Positions 7,819-15,531 of a DNA stretch of 64,000 bases are shown one piece after another. The notes below the pieces were generated by a model. That model saw only the letters and a program-made list of their open reading frames with translations, did not search any database and was not told the DNA's origin. Source of the DNA: CAZKVU01 sp964556475 (lineage in GTDB: Bacteria > Patescibacteriota > Microgenomatia > UBA1406 > HO2-37-13b); assembly GCA_964556475.1 (NCBI GenBank), contig CAZKVU010000001.1, forward strand, positions 1-64,000, written 5' to 3'. Both the position numbers and the translations under genes were made by a program. Each line of letters begins with the position of its first letter. Within the stretch, counting starts at the first letter, position 1.

Positions 7819-9579
7819 TTATTGATCGTCGTATCGTACTGACAATGCAGCGATCATGCATGCATGGTCAACAGCGTTTACGACTCCATCAAAGTTAATA
7901 TCAGCAAGGCTCGCTGATTCTGCATCGCGCTTACCGATCAAGTTACGAACCAAGGCTTGGTCTTTGGCATTGCTAATGCCGTCTTGATCTCCTGGTGGGA
8001 TGTCACCAGTCAAAAGTACAATACCGGAAAGATCGATTTCATTTACACCTTTCTTAAGGGAAATAGCTCCCTTGTCGCAACTGTAAGCACCTGGGAAATC
8101 TTCTTTAGCTTTTGCCGAACATACTTTCTTTTGCATATGATATTCACCTTTTGGTAAGAATTTGTACCCTGAACCTGACTTAACATTAAATGCTGCTTTT
8201 CCATGCCAGAAACCTTTATCATCGACTTTGAATTCAACAGTCTTATAAACTGGTTCTTTAAGGCCGCCATCACCCACGCCAACTTTCACTTTAAGCGTGT
8301 CTTTAGCTTTAGGCTTCTTAACAATACATTGCAGGCGTAAAGTCATATTAAGTTCAACGTCTCCGGTTCCACCGCCAGTGCCACCTGCGCCCACAGTGTA
8401 TGAAGCATTATTCTTATTGACTGAATATGCTGTTGTTCGACCTGGGCCTGAAACTTGAATGTTTGTGATTGCTAATAATCCAGAACCTTCGCCCACTCCT
8501 TTTAATGAAATGACCCTGTCGATTGATGATGGTAATGCTGACGCAGCTCCTTTACAGGTGTAGAGCATTTCAATCGTTCCTTTTTCATTGTTAACCTTTG
8601 AGTTTGCTAGTGAACAACCATCTGGTGATGGTGCACCAGTTGGAACTGGCCCTGTTCCGGTAAGCACTGGCGTTGGAATACCAGATACCGGCGGCACTGA
8701 AATTGGTGGAATTGCTGTAACAGTTGGTCCACTTGTGACTGCCGGAGTAACAACAGGAGCAGCTGTTGGACAAACAATCGCTGCACATGGTGTTGGAGCA
8801 GCTTGAGCAAGAAGGTCTGATGTCTCAACACCCTTTACGCCCTTCATGCCTTTTTCTGAAAGCTCTCCGGCTTTCATCACTTTTTGGTCAAAAGTCATCT
8901 TAATATAAAATCCTGAAATTTTGTTTGTAGGATTGGTTGCAGCGATGTTTAAGTTGTATTTACATGTTTCATCTTTTGAAATATCGCATGATGCCGGATC
9001 GAATTTTGCTGTTATATCAGCTTTTTCATCTTGTGGTGGCGTTGGAGCTGTTTTACCATCACAGGTGTATGTTGCTGTTGTTGAGCCTCCGAGCGAATAT
9101 GCCGTTCCTTCTACAGGGCCAACAACAGTTGACTTTGTTGTATTTATCGTAACAGTCACCGGGTCTGTTCCAGTACAGGCTACGGTGCCTGCCAAAACAA
9201 CTGCCTCGGCCAAATTACTCGACTGTTTGAGTAACGAACAGCTTTTACGTGCTGTTGCGCCAGTTGTTTCTGATTTTAAGTCGTCGAATTTGATCGTATC
9301 ATCATTTAAGGCAGCACAATCTTGCCAAGAAATAAATTGACCATTCTTAACTTCAACATTCAGTTCAACTGCTGAAATTTTCTCACCTGCTTTTTCCGGC
9401 TTAACAATAAATTTAATTGGCTCTTCTGGAATTGTTTGACCATCTGCAGGGCTAAATTCAATGAGTGCTTTACTTTGGCCTGCTTGCGACTGTAAGACAT
9501 ATCTATTGATCAATACGCTGAAAAAGCCGATTGCGATGAGTGTTATGATGCCGAGTACGATTGTTTTTGTTTTTTGCAT
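7819..9579 (-). CDS. Dockerin protein with cohesin-like and pre-dockerin modules
   Basis: A 586-residue secreted or membrane-anchored protein. Residues 6-28 are a hydrophobic helix. An N-terminal beta domain (about 40-170) is followed by a second region whose strands (ISGFYIKMTFDQKVMKAGEL, then LLAITNIQVSGPG) resemble a cohesin core, but split by a Pro/Thr/Val-rich insert of about 80 residues. Residues about 412-522 form a module closely similar to the one before the dockerin of the M4 protease (LRLQCIVKKPK, GVGDGGL, LSGIVLLTGDIP). The C-terminal dockerin has a first loop QDGISNAKDQAL and second loop DINFDGVVNAVDHAC. It could be an adaptor scaffoldin carrying both binding types, which is inference. 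TACAAT lies six bases before the ATG, but a -35 box is unclear. Confidence 0.75.
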   Translation of the reverse strand: MQKTKTIVLGIITLIAIGFFSVLINRYVLQSQAGQSKALIEFSPADGQTIPEEPIKFIVKPEKAGEKISAVELNVEVKNGQFISWQDCAALNDDTIKFDDLKSETTGATARKSCSLLKQSSNLAEAVVLAGTVACTGTDPVTVTINTTKSTVVGPVEGTAYSLGGSTTATYTCDGKTAPTPPQDEKADITAKFDPASCDISKDETCKYNLNIAATNPTNKISGFYIKMTFDQKVMKAGELSEKGMKGVKGVETSDLLAQAAPTPCAAIVCPTAAPVVTPAVTSGPTVTAIPPISVPPVSGIPTPVLTGTGPVPTGAPSPDGCSLANSKVNNEKGTIEMLYTCKGAASALPSSIDRVISLKGVGEGSGLLAITNIQVSGPGRTTAYSVNKNNASYTVGAGGTGGGTGDVELNMTLRLQCIVKKPKAKDTLKVKVGVGDGGLKEPVYKTVEFKVDDKGFWHGKAAFNVKSGSGYKFLPKGEYHMQKKVCSAKAKEDFPGAYSCDKGAISLKKGVNEIDLSGIVLLTGDIPPGDQDGISNAKDQALVRNLIGKRDAESASLADINFDGVVNAVDHACMIAALSVRYDDQ

Positions 9580-9593
9580 AGTATTATTGTAAT

Positions 9594-10604
9594 TTACGGT
9601 GTTGGCGTTGGTGAATGTGTAGGCGGAACATCATTAGCACCTGGTGTTGGCGTCGGCGATGGCGTTATTGTTCCAACTCCGGCAGGTGTCGGCGATGGCG
9701 TTGCTCCTGTATTTGAACTCGATGGTGTTGGCGCAGCAGTCATAACAGGTTTAGTAATCATTGGTGTTATTTTTGGTTCTTCAGAAGACCCTTTGAAGAA
9801 GTCATTATTTTGAAGCCAGATGCTTAAATCGAGGGCATTTGAAGCACCATCTGTATTAACATCACATGATGGTCCTTCACCATTAAGTGATGCTCGGAGC
9901 ATGTCCCAGTCGATAAGGTCGACTTTCCCATCGCATGAACAATCACCTTCTGCGTGACGTGAACAAGAAGCATCGCCTCCTCCACCCGTGCCTCCACCTG
10001 GCGGCGGCGGTGTGACTGATGGTATTGGAGCCGTGTCATTAATGGTAATCATTACAGGTGTTGTATCACTCACAACACCAATGGTTGTTGAACCGCCCGC
10101 TTTCCACTGTGAGCTATCCGTAAGTGCAATCTTAGCTGCTGTTGGGACAGTTGTAACCCCTTTTGGCTGTAAGATAACTGCGCCTATGCAGTGATTGCCC
10201 TCAACTAAATCCGCGTCGTTTTTGGTTGTCCCTAATGCAAAGGTAACGACTTCTTCGCCTGTGGATAATGTTGTTTTCTTAAAATCTATTGTCTTATCGA
10301 GTTTAAAGGAATCAAGTTTACATTTCTCATCCTGAATCATAGCAATAGGCTCAATGACTGGCGAAAAAGCGATTGATCCCTGAACGCCGGCAATTTTAAC
10401 GCCAGGTGTTGATGAACCATATAAATATGCCAGACATAAACCATTTTTATTACACTCCATGGTTTTATCAAGAAAGAAAACTTTGAAGTTCGTTGGGGTT
10501 TGGGCTTTGGAAGGCTTTAAAGCACTATTCAGTGCTGACCAAAAAAAAAGCGTTGATAATATAAAAATAAGCCCTAATACGGTAATACGAACTTTCTTAT
10601 CCAT
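9594..10604 (-). CDS. Secreted protein with internal dockerin and Pro/Thr tail
   Basis: A 336-residue protein. A signal peptide or anchor spans residues 7-27. A beta-rich domain follows (about 38-190) whose segment IAGVQGSIAFSPVIEPIAM is cohesin-like in pattern, though without a clear YDP motif. A Pro/Gly linker leads to a dockerin that is unusually internal (about 210-270): first loop CSCDGKVDLIDWDML and second loop DVNTDGASNALDLSI. After the dockerin comes a 65-residue Pro/Thr/Ser tail rich in PTP repeats instead of the usual C-terminal stop. It is 15 bases downstream of the double-dockerin gene and 14 bases upstream of the next, so part of the same operon. Confidence 0.72.
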   Translation of the reverse strand: MDKKVRITVLGLIFILSTLFFWSALNSALKPSKAQTPTNFKVFFLDKTMECNKNGLCLAYLYGSSTPGVKIAGVQGSIAFSPVIEPIAMIQDEKCKLDSFKLDKTIDFKKTTLSTGEEVVTFALGTTKNDADLVEGNHCIGAVILQPKGVTTVPTAAKIALTDSSQWKAGGSTTIGVVSDTTPVMITINDTAPIPSVTPPPPGGGTGGGGDASCSRHAEGDCSCDGKVDLIDWDMLRASLNGEGPSCDVNTDGASNALDLSIWLQNNDFFKGSSEEPKITPMITKPVMTAAPTPSSSNTGATPSPTPAGVGTITPSPTPTPGANDVPPTHSPTPTP

Positions 10605-10619
10605 TAACGATCCGAAAAA

Positions 10620-11297
10620 TTAATTGTTATACCCTTTTCTAAAATAATCAGTGAAATCAACGATGTCAACGCTGCCATTAGTATCAAAGTCACAGAATTT
10701 TGATTGAACTTCAGCGCTTAATTCCTGTCTGAGTAATTCAAAGTCAAGAAGGTTGGTTATTCCGTCTTTAACACCTGCACCGCCTGTACCATTACAGTCG
10801 CCAAGTCCGCTTGCTCCACCAGACCCTGTTGGGGCCGGAGTTGTGCTTCCGGTTACAGCTGGAGTTGTAGCGCCTGGAGTTGTTGCAGCTGGTGTAACAG
10901 GCATATATGTTGGGATTGGCATGCTGGTGACATTTGGGCACGAAGCTACTGGTGTTGATGGGTTTGCAAACTGGCTACAAAAAGCTAGATAAATTTGTGC
11001 TTTTGGATTTGCAGGATTAGTCGCCAAAACACGCTGGATAAGACCGATATCAACTGCGTCAATAACACCATCGCCGTTCAGATCACACATCGCACACGTT
11101 AATGTATTTGAGGCTGTTGAAGATACTCCGGGGGTAAGTAATACCGCTGCTCCACCTGATGGAGTTGTCGGAGTCTGAGCATTTGAACCTGTCTGGACAG
11201 TCTGACCAAGGTTGTTAGTAATAACAAATGTCAGGAAAAGACCTAAGCCAAATATAGTAGCAGCAGCTACGAATGTTCCTTTATGTGATAGATACAT
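10620..11297 (-). CDS. Secreted protein with two dockerin segments
   Basis: A 225-residue protein that opens the minus-strand cohesin/dockerin operon. A TM helix or signal spans residues 8-29. The first dockerin-type loop, CDLNGDGVIDAVDIGL, lies near residue 71. After a Pro/Thr linker a second dockerin (about 165-225) shows a loose first loop (VKDGITNLLDFELL) and a second loop DFDTNGSVDIVDFTD. No catalytic domain is present, so it may bridge cohesins rather than carry a cargo. The promoter at 11304-11333 has its -10 six bases before the ATG. No Shine-Dalgarno is seen. Confidence 0.75.
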   Translation of the reverse strand: MYLSHKGTFVAAATIFGLGLFLTFVITNNLGQTVQTGSNAQTPTTPSGGAAVLLTPGVSSTASNTLTCAMCDLNGDGVIDAVDIGLIQRVLATNPANPKAQIYLAFCSQFANPSTPVASCPNVTSMPIPTYMPVTPAATTPGATTPAVTGSTTPAPTGSGGASGLGDCNGTGGAGVKDGITNLLDFELLRQELSAEVQSKFCDFDTNGSVDIVDFTDYFRKGYNN

Positions 11298-11303
11298 GTA
11301 TCC

Positions 11304-11333
11304 AGTATACAGAAATGTTTTTTAGGAATGCAA
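11304..11333 (-). promoter_or_regulatory. Leaderless-type promoter of the first cohesin/dockerin operon
   Basis: On the minus strand TTGCAT (11328-11333), an 18-base spacer and TATACT (11304-11309) precede the ATG at 11297 by six bases. Transcription would begin at or next to the start codon. Confidence 0.75.
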
Positions 11334-11343
11334 GAGGTTTTAT

Positions 11344-11377
11344 AAAAAAACCCGATCATTCTGCGATCGGGTTTTTT
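11344..11377 (-). terminator. Rho-independent terminator after rplL
   Basis: A run of A, a seven-base stem CCCGATC, a short loop, the complement GATCGGG and a run of T. It is symmetrical and could act on both strands. It lies just downstream of rplL and separates it from the promoter of the dockerin operon. Confidence 0.9.
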
Positions 11378-11400
11378 GTTTATGTCTTGTGATAAAAAAA

Positions 11401-11820
11401 TTACTTAAGTTCAGCTTTACCACCGGCTTCGGTAATTTTCTTTTGTGCAGCTTCAGCGTCTTCTTTCTTAGCGCCTTCAAGTACTGCTTTTGGTGCTTCT
11501 TCAACAAGCTTCTTTGCATCCATCAAACCAAGTTCAGGTTTGATTTCGCGAACAGCTTTAATAACTGCGAGCTTGTTTGCGCCGCCATCTACAAGAACGA
11601 CGTCGAATGCCGTTTTCTCTTCAGCTGGTTCACCTGCTGCGGCTCCTGCTGCTGCCATTGGCATTGCTGCCATTGCTGGCATGGCTGACACACCAAATAC
11701 CTCTTCAAGATGACTTGCGAGCTCTGAAAGTTCTAAAGCGGTAAGCTTTTCGATCTCTTGAGCAATCTTTTCAACATTCTTTGAAAGAGTTTTTGTTTCT
11801 TTTGTTTCCTCATCTGCCAT
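11401..11820 (-). CDS. rplL: 50S ribosomal protein L7/L12
   Basis: Forms the ribosomal stalk that recruits translation factors. The N-terminal dimerisation helices (LSKNVEKIAQEIEKL), the Ala-rich hinge (about residues 48-65) and the C-terminal domain beginning EKTAFDVVLVDGGANKLAVI are all typical. I chose the ATG at 11820 (MADEETKE) because AAAGGAGGT lies seven bases upstream; an in-frame GTG nine bases earlier would fall in that Shine-Dalgarno. This clear ribosome-binding site on an operon-internal gene contrasts with the leaderless starts elsewhere. It follows rplJ with a 77-base spacer. Confidence 0.96.
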   Translation of the reverse strand: MADEETKETKTLSKNVEKIAQEIEKLTALELSELASHLEEVFGVSAMPAMAAMPMAAAGAAAGEPAEEKTAFDVVLVDGGANKLAVIKAVREIKPELGLMDAKKLVEEAPKAVLEGAKKEDAEAAQKKITEAGGKAELK

Positions 11821-11897
11821 ATCGTTCACCTCCTTTGAAAATAAGAATAATAATGTCTGTTAACTTGTAATAATAACCTGCTTAATTTTTAATTTGC

Positions 11898-12473
11898 TTA
11901 ATTCGAAGCTCCTGCTCCTTTTTCACTTGCGTTTTTAAGCACATTAACAAGCTTCATAGTATTGAACTGTAAGCCATATACCAATCGTGTCTGTGATGAT
12001 CGCAGTGAATTGATAACCTTGATGACAAGCTCTTCCTTGCTTGGAAGTTTTGCAAGTGTTTGAAGGCCAGTTGCTTCATACGTAATTCCTTCAATCCTTC
12101 CAACTCTAAATACAATTCCCTCTTCTTCTTTTGCAAATGTACTGACTTCTTTCAAAGCCCCTACCCAATCCTCTGGGATAAGTAAGAGCATTGTCTGACC
12201 TTTTGCAAGAGATTGAATCATTGTGGTGTCTTCCTCAGATAATTGCTTGTCAGACTTCTGTAATTTTGAAAGAGCCACTTTGAATAATGAATTCTTAATG
12301 ACCATGAGTTCAGATGTCTGGTCCTGACCCTTATAGAGTTCTAAAAGTTTCACACGAAACTCCTCAAGGCGTAAATGTGATGTTTTCTCAAACCCAATAA
12401 GAACGAAGTTGGGATTTTTCTGAAGTTGTGCGTATAAATCTGATACGTACGATATTTTTTGTTGATTTGCCAT
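11898..12473 (-). CDS. rplJ: 50S ribosomal protein L10
   Basis: Anchors the L7/L12 stalk to 23S rRNA. At 191 residues it has the usual L10 layout: N-terminal globular domain starting YVSDLYAQLQKNPNFVLIGF, the central VIKNSLFKVAL strand-helix, and a C-terminal region ending in a helix (LVNVLKNASEK). It is first in the rplJ-rplL operon. No good Shine-Dalgarno precedes the ATG at 12473; instead there is a leader of about 80 bases with a hairpin, as is common for this operon, where L10 often represses its own translation. Confidence 0.95.
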   Translation of the reverse strand: MANQQKISYVSDLYAQLQKNPNFVLIGFEKTSHLRLEEFRVKLLELYKGQDQTSELMVIKNSLFKVALSKLQKSDKQLSEEDTTMIQSLAKGQTMLLLIPEDWVGALKEVSTFAKEEEGIVFRVGRIEGITYEATGLQTLAKLPSKEELVIKVINSLRSSQTRLVYGLQFNTMKLVNVLKNASEKGAGASN

Positions 12474-12590
12474 GTGTTTTCTCTAGCGCCGGAAACTTTC
12501 AACTTGTTTTATGCCTCGATTCACTTTAGATTGAGGCAACCTGCGATTTCTGAGATTAAAGTATTATACAGCAATGTTAATGGAATGCAA
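12474..12590 (-). promoter_or_regulatory. rplJ promoter and structured leader
   Basis: On the minus strand TTGCAT (12585-12590), a 16-base spacer and TATAAT (12563-12568) form the promoter. The transcript leader of about 80 bases contains an imperfect hairpin at 12513-12537 with a GCCTC/GAGGC stem. Its position suggests an L10-type autoregulatory leader; the similarity is positional, not a sequence match I can prove. Confidence 0.6.
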
Positions 12591-12620
12591 GACACATGTT
12601 CGTGCGTGCAAAAAACGCAT

Positions 12621-12650
12621 TTGTCAAAGGCGTTCGTTGTGATCTATACT
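12621..12650 (+). promoter_or_regulatory. Leaderless-type promoter of the subtilase gene
   Basis: TTGTCA (12621-12626), an 18-base spacer and TATACT (12645-12650), followed after six bases by the ATG at 12657. It is divergent from the rplJ promoter. Confidence 0.75.
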
Positions 12651-12656
12651 CATTAT

Positions 12657-14186
12657 ATGAATCGATGTCTTTCAATGATTAGTATGATGGGGGCAGCAGC
12701 GATCATTTTCTGTGTATCTCCCCTGCTTCACCTTTCTTCAGCCCAAGCTCAAACACAAACCACAAGCGGTAACTCAAATATTATCCCGAATGAATTTATT
12801 GTCCGTTTTAAGCCGAATGCTGATCCGCGTTTAAACAAAAATAATCCAGATGTTGCTGCTTTAGCAGCTGTTGAAGATAATGCCGGCGTTGTAACGGCCA
12901 AGGCGCTTTCATCACTTGACCATACATATATATATCATACAGATGGCACGCTCGGTCGACAGGCAACATTGCAGGTTTTCGATAATGCACAGGCGGTTGA
13001 ATCTGTTGAACCCGATCGATTGCTCTCCCTACTTTCTACCCCAAATGACATTGACTTTCCAAAACAATGGGCATTCAAAAATATACAGGCGGATAAAGCA
13101 TGGGATTATACTCGTGGCTCTGTCGTAACAAAAATCGCTGTTATTGATTCGGGATGTGAGGCAACTCATACTGATCTCGATCTCAATATTATTGAATCAA
13201 AAGTGTTTGATGATCCGCAGGTAATGTCAGAACATGGTACACATGTGTGCGGTATTATTGGTGGAATTGGAAATAACGCGCGAGGTGTAGCAGGTGTTAA
13301 TTGGCGCGTTGGTATCATGTCGCTCAAAGCGGACGCTATGGTGAATGGTCAGTATGGATTACGGATGAGCAAAGTTGCAGATGCAATTGCCTATGCGACT
13401 GATAATGGCGCCCGCGTGATTAACCTAAGCTTGGGAGGCTCCGCATCAGACGTGTTAAAAGATGCGATTGATAATGCAGAACAAAAAGGTGTAGTCGTTG
13501 TTGCGGCTGCCGGTAATAATGCCTCGCAAAATTACAATCTCTACCCTGCTGCGTGGCCTTCGGTTGTGTCGGTATCTGCAGTTGGTCCGCAGGATGAATT
13601 TGCCTTCTATTCGAGCTTTGGAAAAGTTGATCTTGCGGCTCCGGGTGGAGTTGTATCGCAGGATCGCAATGGTGATGGGTTAAAAAACGCTAAAGATTGT
13701 GTTGATGATGAATGTATTTATTCAACATCACTGAATAATGAATATGCCAACCTGGCGGGAACGAGCATGGCTGCCCCATTTGTTTCGGGTACTGCTGCTC
13801 TATTACTATCTGCAAAGCCTCAACTGACTCGAGATGAGGTCATCGCCGCACTTGAATCAAGCGCAGATGACTTGGGAGATGCCGGAAAAGATGTTAAGTT
13901 TGGTTACGGCCGAGTTAATGCATTGAAGGCTTTGCAAGCGATCGGCGCTCAACCAAATGTAGAACCAACAGCTGAACCGGAGCCAACATCTGCAACAACA
14001 GATTCGGATCCAGACACAAGCGGTGATGCACATCCGTGTGCTCTTCAAGCTGAAAAGGGAGACTATAATTGTGACTCAGCAGTTTCAATGAGCGATTTTA
14101 CAACGTGGCGACGTGATTTTATGCAGGATGTTGCCTATGCTTCACTTATCCTATTTGAACAATTACGAAACGCATTACTGCACTAA
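12657..14186 (+). CDS. Subtilisin-like serine protease with C-terminal half dockerin
   Basis: A 509-residue secreted S8 peptidase. I set the start at 12657 from the promoter spacing; the open frame runs further upstream but overlaps the promoter and rplJ leader. A signal peptide ends near residue 31 (SSAQAQ), followed by an inhibitor-like propeptide (FIVRFKPNADPRL onward). The catalytic triad is Asp164 (AVIDSG), His193 (EHGTHVCG) and Ser370 (AGTSMAAPFVSG); the oxyanion Asn is in AAAGNNAS. After a TEPEPTS linker, residues about 475-509 contain one dockerin-type loop, GDYNCDSAVSMSDFTTW, without a partner loop. It could bind a cohesin weakly or use a partner repeat. Encoded apart from the two cohesin loci but close to the first. 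Confidence 0.93.
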   Translation: MNRCLSMISMMGAAAIIFCVSPLLHLSSAQAQTQTTSGNSNIIPNEFIVRFKPNADPRLNKNNPDVAALAAVEDNAGVVTAKALSSLDHTYIYHTDGTLGRQATLQVFDNAQAVESVEPDRLLSLLSTPNDIDFPKQWAFKNIQADKAWDYTRGSVVTKIAVIDSGCEATHTDLDLNIIESKVFDDPQVMSEHGTHVCGIIGGIGNNARGVAGVNWRVGIMSLKADAMVNGQYGLRMSKVADAIAYATDNGARVINLSLGGSASDVLKDAIDNAEQKGVVVVAAAGNNASQNYNLYPAAWPSVVSVSAVGPQDEFAFYSSFGKVDLAAPGGVVSQDRNGDGLKNAKDCVDDECIYSTSLNNEYANLAGTSMAAPFVSGTAALLLSAKPQLTRDEVIAALESSADDLGDAGKDVKFGYGRVNALKALQAIGAQPNVEPTAEPEPTSATTDSDPDTSGDAHPCALQAEKGDYNCDSAVSMSDFTTWRRDFMQDVAYASLILFEQLRNALLH

Positions 14187-14198
14187 ATAAAAACTGCG

Positions 14199-14495
14199 TT
14201 AGATGAGCTTTACTGCTTTGAAAATAAAGAACGTGATGCAGTAAAACAGCAGAACCTGGAACAACGGAAGGAATAATGTTAATATAACCGCCACAATTGC
14301 ATGCAAAAAGAAAACTTCATTATGAATAGATGGCAAAAGACCTTTCAAAATCAAGAAAATAAGAACCAGAACAAATAAATCTTCTGCGCGAAACTGCCAG
14401 AGCGGCATTTTGAAATAATAAGCTACCCCTGCCAGTATCGCTGCAAGGATTAAAAACATTTCTTTCGCATCAAAATAAAATGGTCCAATACGCAT
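14199..14495 (-). CDS. Small integral membrane protein
   Basis: A 98-residue, almost wholly hydrophobic protein with about three to four membrane helices (LILAAILAGVAYYF, LFVLVLIFLILKGLL, LHAIVAVILTLFLPLFQ). The start is placed at 14495 because a TATACT box ends seven bases upstream; an in-frame ATG 27 bases earlier would precede that -10. It converges with the subtilase gene, with 12 bases between the stops. No family recognised. Confidence 0.6.
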   Translation of the reverse strand: MRIGPFYFDAKEMFLILAAILAGVAYYFKMPLWQFRAEDLFVLVLIFLILKGLLPSIHNEVFFLHAIVAVILTLFLPLFQVLLFYCITFFIFKAVKLI

Positions 14496-14578
14496 ATATT
14501 TCAGTATAGCATTTATTTGCACTTAGTAGATGGAGCTGATCTCTCCGTGAGTTCGCATTGTCCTGATAATCCAACTAT

Positions 14579-14607
14579 TTGACATACGTAAAACAGTGTC
14601 GTATAAT
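14579..14607 (+). promoter_or_regulatory. Consensus sigma70-type promoter of the HTH gene
   Basis: A perfect TTGACA (14579-14584), a 17-base spacer and a perfect TATAAT (14602-14607), then eight bases to the ATG at 14616. This is the strongest promoter in the window and implies a leaderless mRNA. Confidence 0.85.
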
Positions 14608-14615
14608 TGCAGTCT

Positions 14616-14837
14616 ATGTCAATCACAGGCAAAAGCGTTGTTAACCCATCACTCGGTGACTTACCAGATCTTTTGACCATTCGTGAGGTTGCAGAATTGC
14701 TTCGAGTATCCCCTCTGACGATTAAGCGTTGGGGTAAAAAGGGAAAGCTTCCTGCTATCAGAATTAACTCACGAGGTGATCGTCGATACCGCAAAGAAGT
14801 CATTCTCAGACTCCTTGGCATTGACGAACAGGAATAA
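14616..14837 (+). CDS. MerR/excisionase-type helix-turn-helix protein
   Basis: A 73-residue protein. LLTIREVAELLRVSPLTIKR followed by WGKKGKLPAIRINSRGDRRY is the classic winged helix-turn-helix of excisionase-family (HTH_17) and MerR N-terminal domains, which bind DNA; there is no effector domain. The start follows from the perfect promoter, whose -10 would lie over any earlier start. No integrase or phage gene is nearby, so an excision role is not supported; a stand-alone regulator is more likely. Its last bases contain the promoter of the next gene. Confidence 0.82.
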   Translation: MSITGKSVVNPSLGDLPDLLTIREVAELLRVSPLTIKRWGKKGKLPAIRINSRGDRRYRKEVILRLLGIDEQE

Positions 14838-14849
14838 ACAGATCATACT
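14821..14849 (+). promoter_or_regulatory. Promoter overlapping the 3' end of the HTH gene
   Basis: TTGACG (14821-14826) lies inside the HTH coding region, then a 17-base spacer and CATACT (14844-14849), followed by six bases and ATGATG at 14856. It drives the membrane metalloprotease gene without a leader. Confidence 0.65.
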
Positions 14850-14855
14850 AAAGGG

Positions 14856-15527
14856 ATGATGTACCTTTTGATTATCGTTTTTCTTGTGCAAATTGCTGTC
14901 ATCTTCTATACAACACGCCGCGTAACAAACGCTCTTTTCATTTTCTTTCACAATAAAACCCGCAGCGAATTCATGGCTTCATGGCTTCTTGGACTCGTTT
15001 ACCTGCCGGGAACGATGCTTCACGAATTATCGCATTTTCTCACTGCAATTGCCTTGTTGCTTCCTGTCGGAGAACTCAGTTTACTCCCAGAAATTAAAAA
15101 GCTTGATGACTCAGGTAAATATTATGTCAAACTCGGGCATGTGACATTTGGACATAAAGACTATCTTAGAACCTCGTTAGTGGGCATTGCCCCATTTCTC
15201 GCTGGTTTAGTCTTTTTTTATGCCATTTTTTCATTCAACATCTTCCCTACTGATAATATCTTCATCAATATTCTTGGCGCATACATTCTTTTTTCTGTAT
15301 CATCAAGCATGTTCTCAAGTAAAAAGGACATGCAGGGCACGCTCATCTTTATCCCTATTATTATTTTGGTTATTTCACTGCTGATTGGATTCCGCGTGAA
15401 TATTTTTGAGATTCTTAATGGTCCAACAACCATAGATTTTCTCACTCGACTTAATATTTATCTTATCTATGGATCACTTATCAATGCTATACTGTTTGTA
15501 CTATCTCGTAAATTATTAAAGTCATAA
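14856..15527 (+). CDS. Membrane metalloprotease-like protein (HELSH)
   Basis: A 223-residue integral membrane protein with about five helices. HELSH near residue 55, at the start of a hydrophobic segment (GTMLHELSHFLTAIALLLPVG), is a zinc-binding HExxH like those of M50-type membrane proteases. A second conserved segment, GIAPFLAGLVFFY, resembles the central membrane part of such proteins. The distal Asp motif of site-2 proteases is not evident, so catalytic activity is uncertain. The next gene begins four bases after its stop, suggesting co-transcription with a second HExxH protein. Confidence 0.65.
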   Translation: MMYLLIIVFLVQIAVIFYTTRRVTNALFIFFHNKTRSEFMASWLLGLVYLPGTMLHELSHFLTAIALLLPVGELSLLPEIKKLDDSGKYYVKLGHVTFGHKDYLRTSLVGIAPFLAGLVFFYAIFSFNIFPTDNIFINILGAYILFSVSSSMFSSKKDMQGTLIFIPIIILVISLLIGFRVNIFEILNGPTTIDFLTRLNIYLIYGSLINAILFVLSRKLLKS

Positions 15528-15531
15528 AATA

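Noticed and set aside
14616..14837. Excisionase-like HTH as evidence of a prophage or integrated element
   Set aside because: No integrase, phage structural gene or attachment repeat found nearby.
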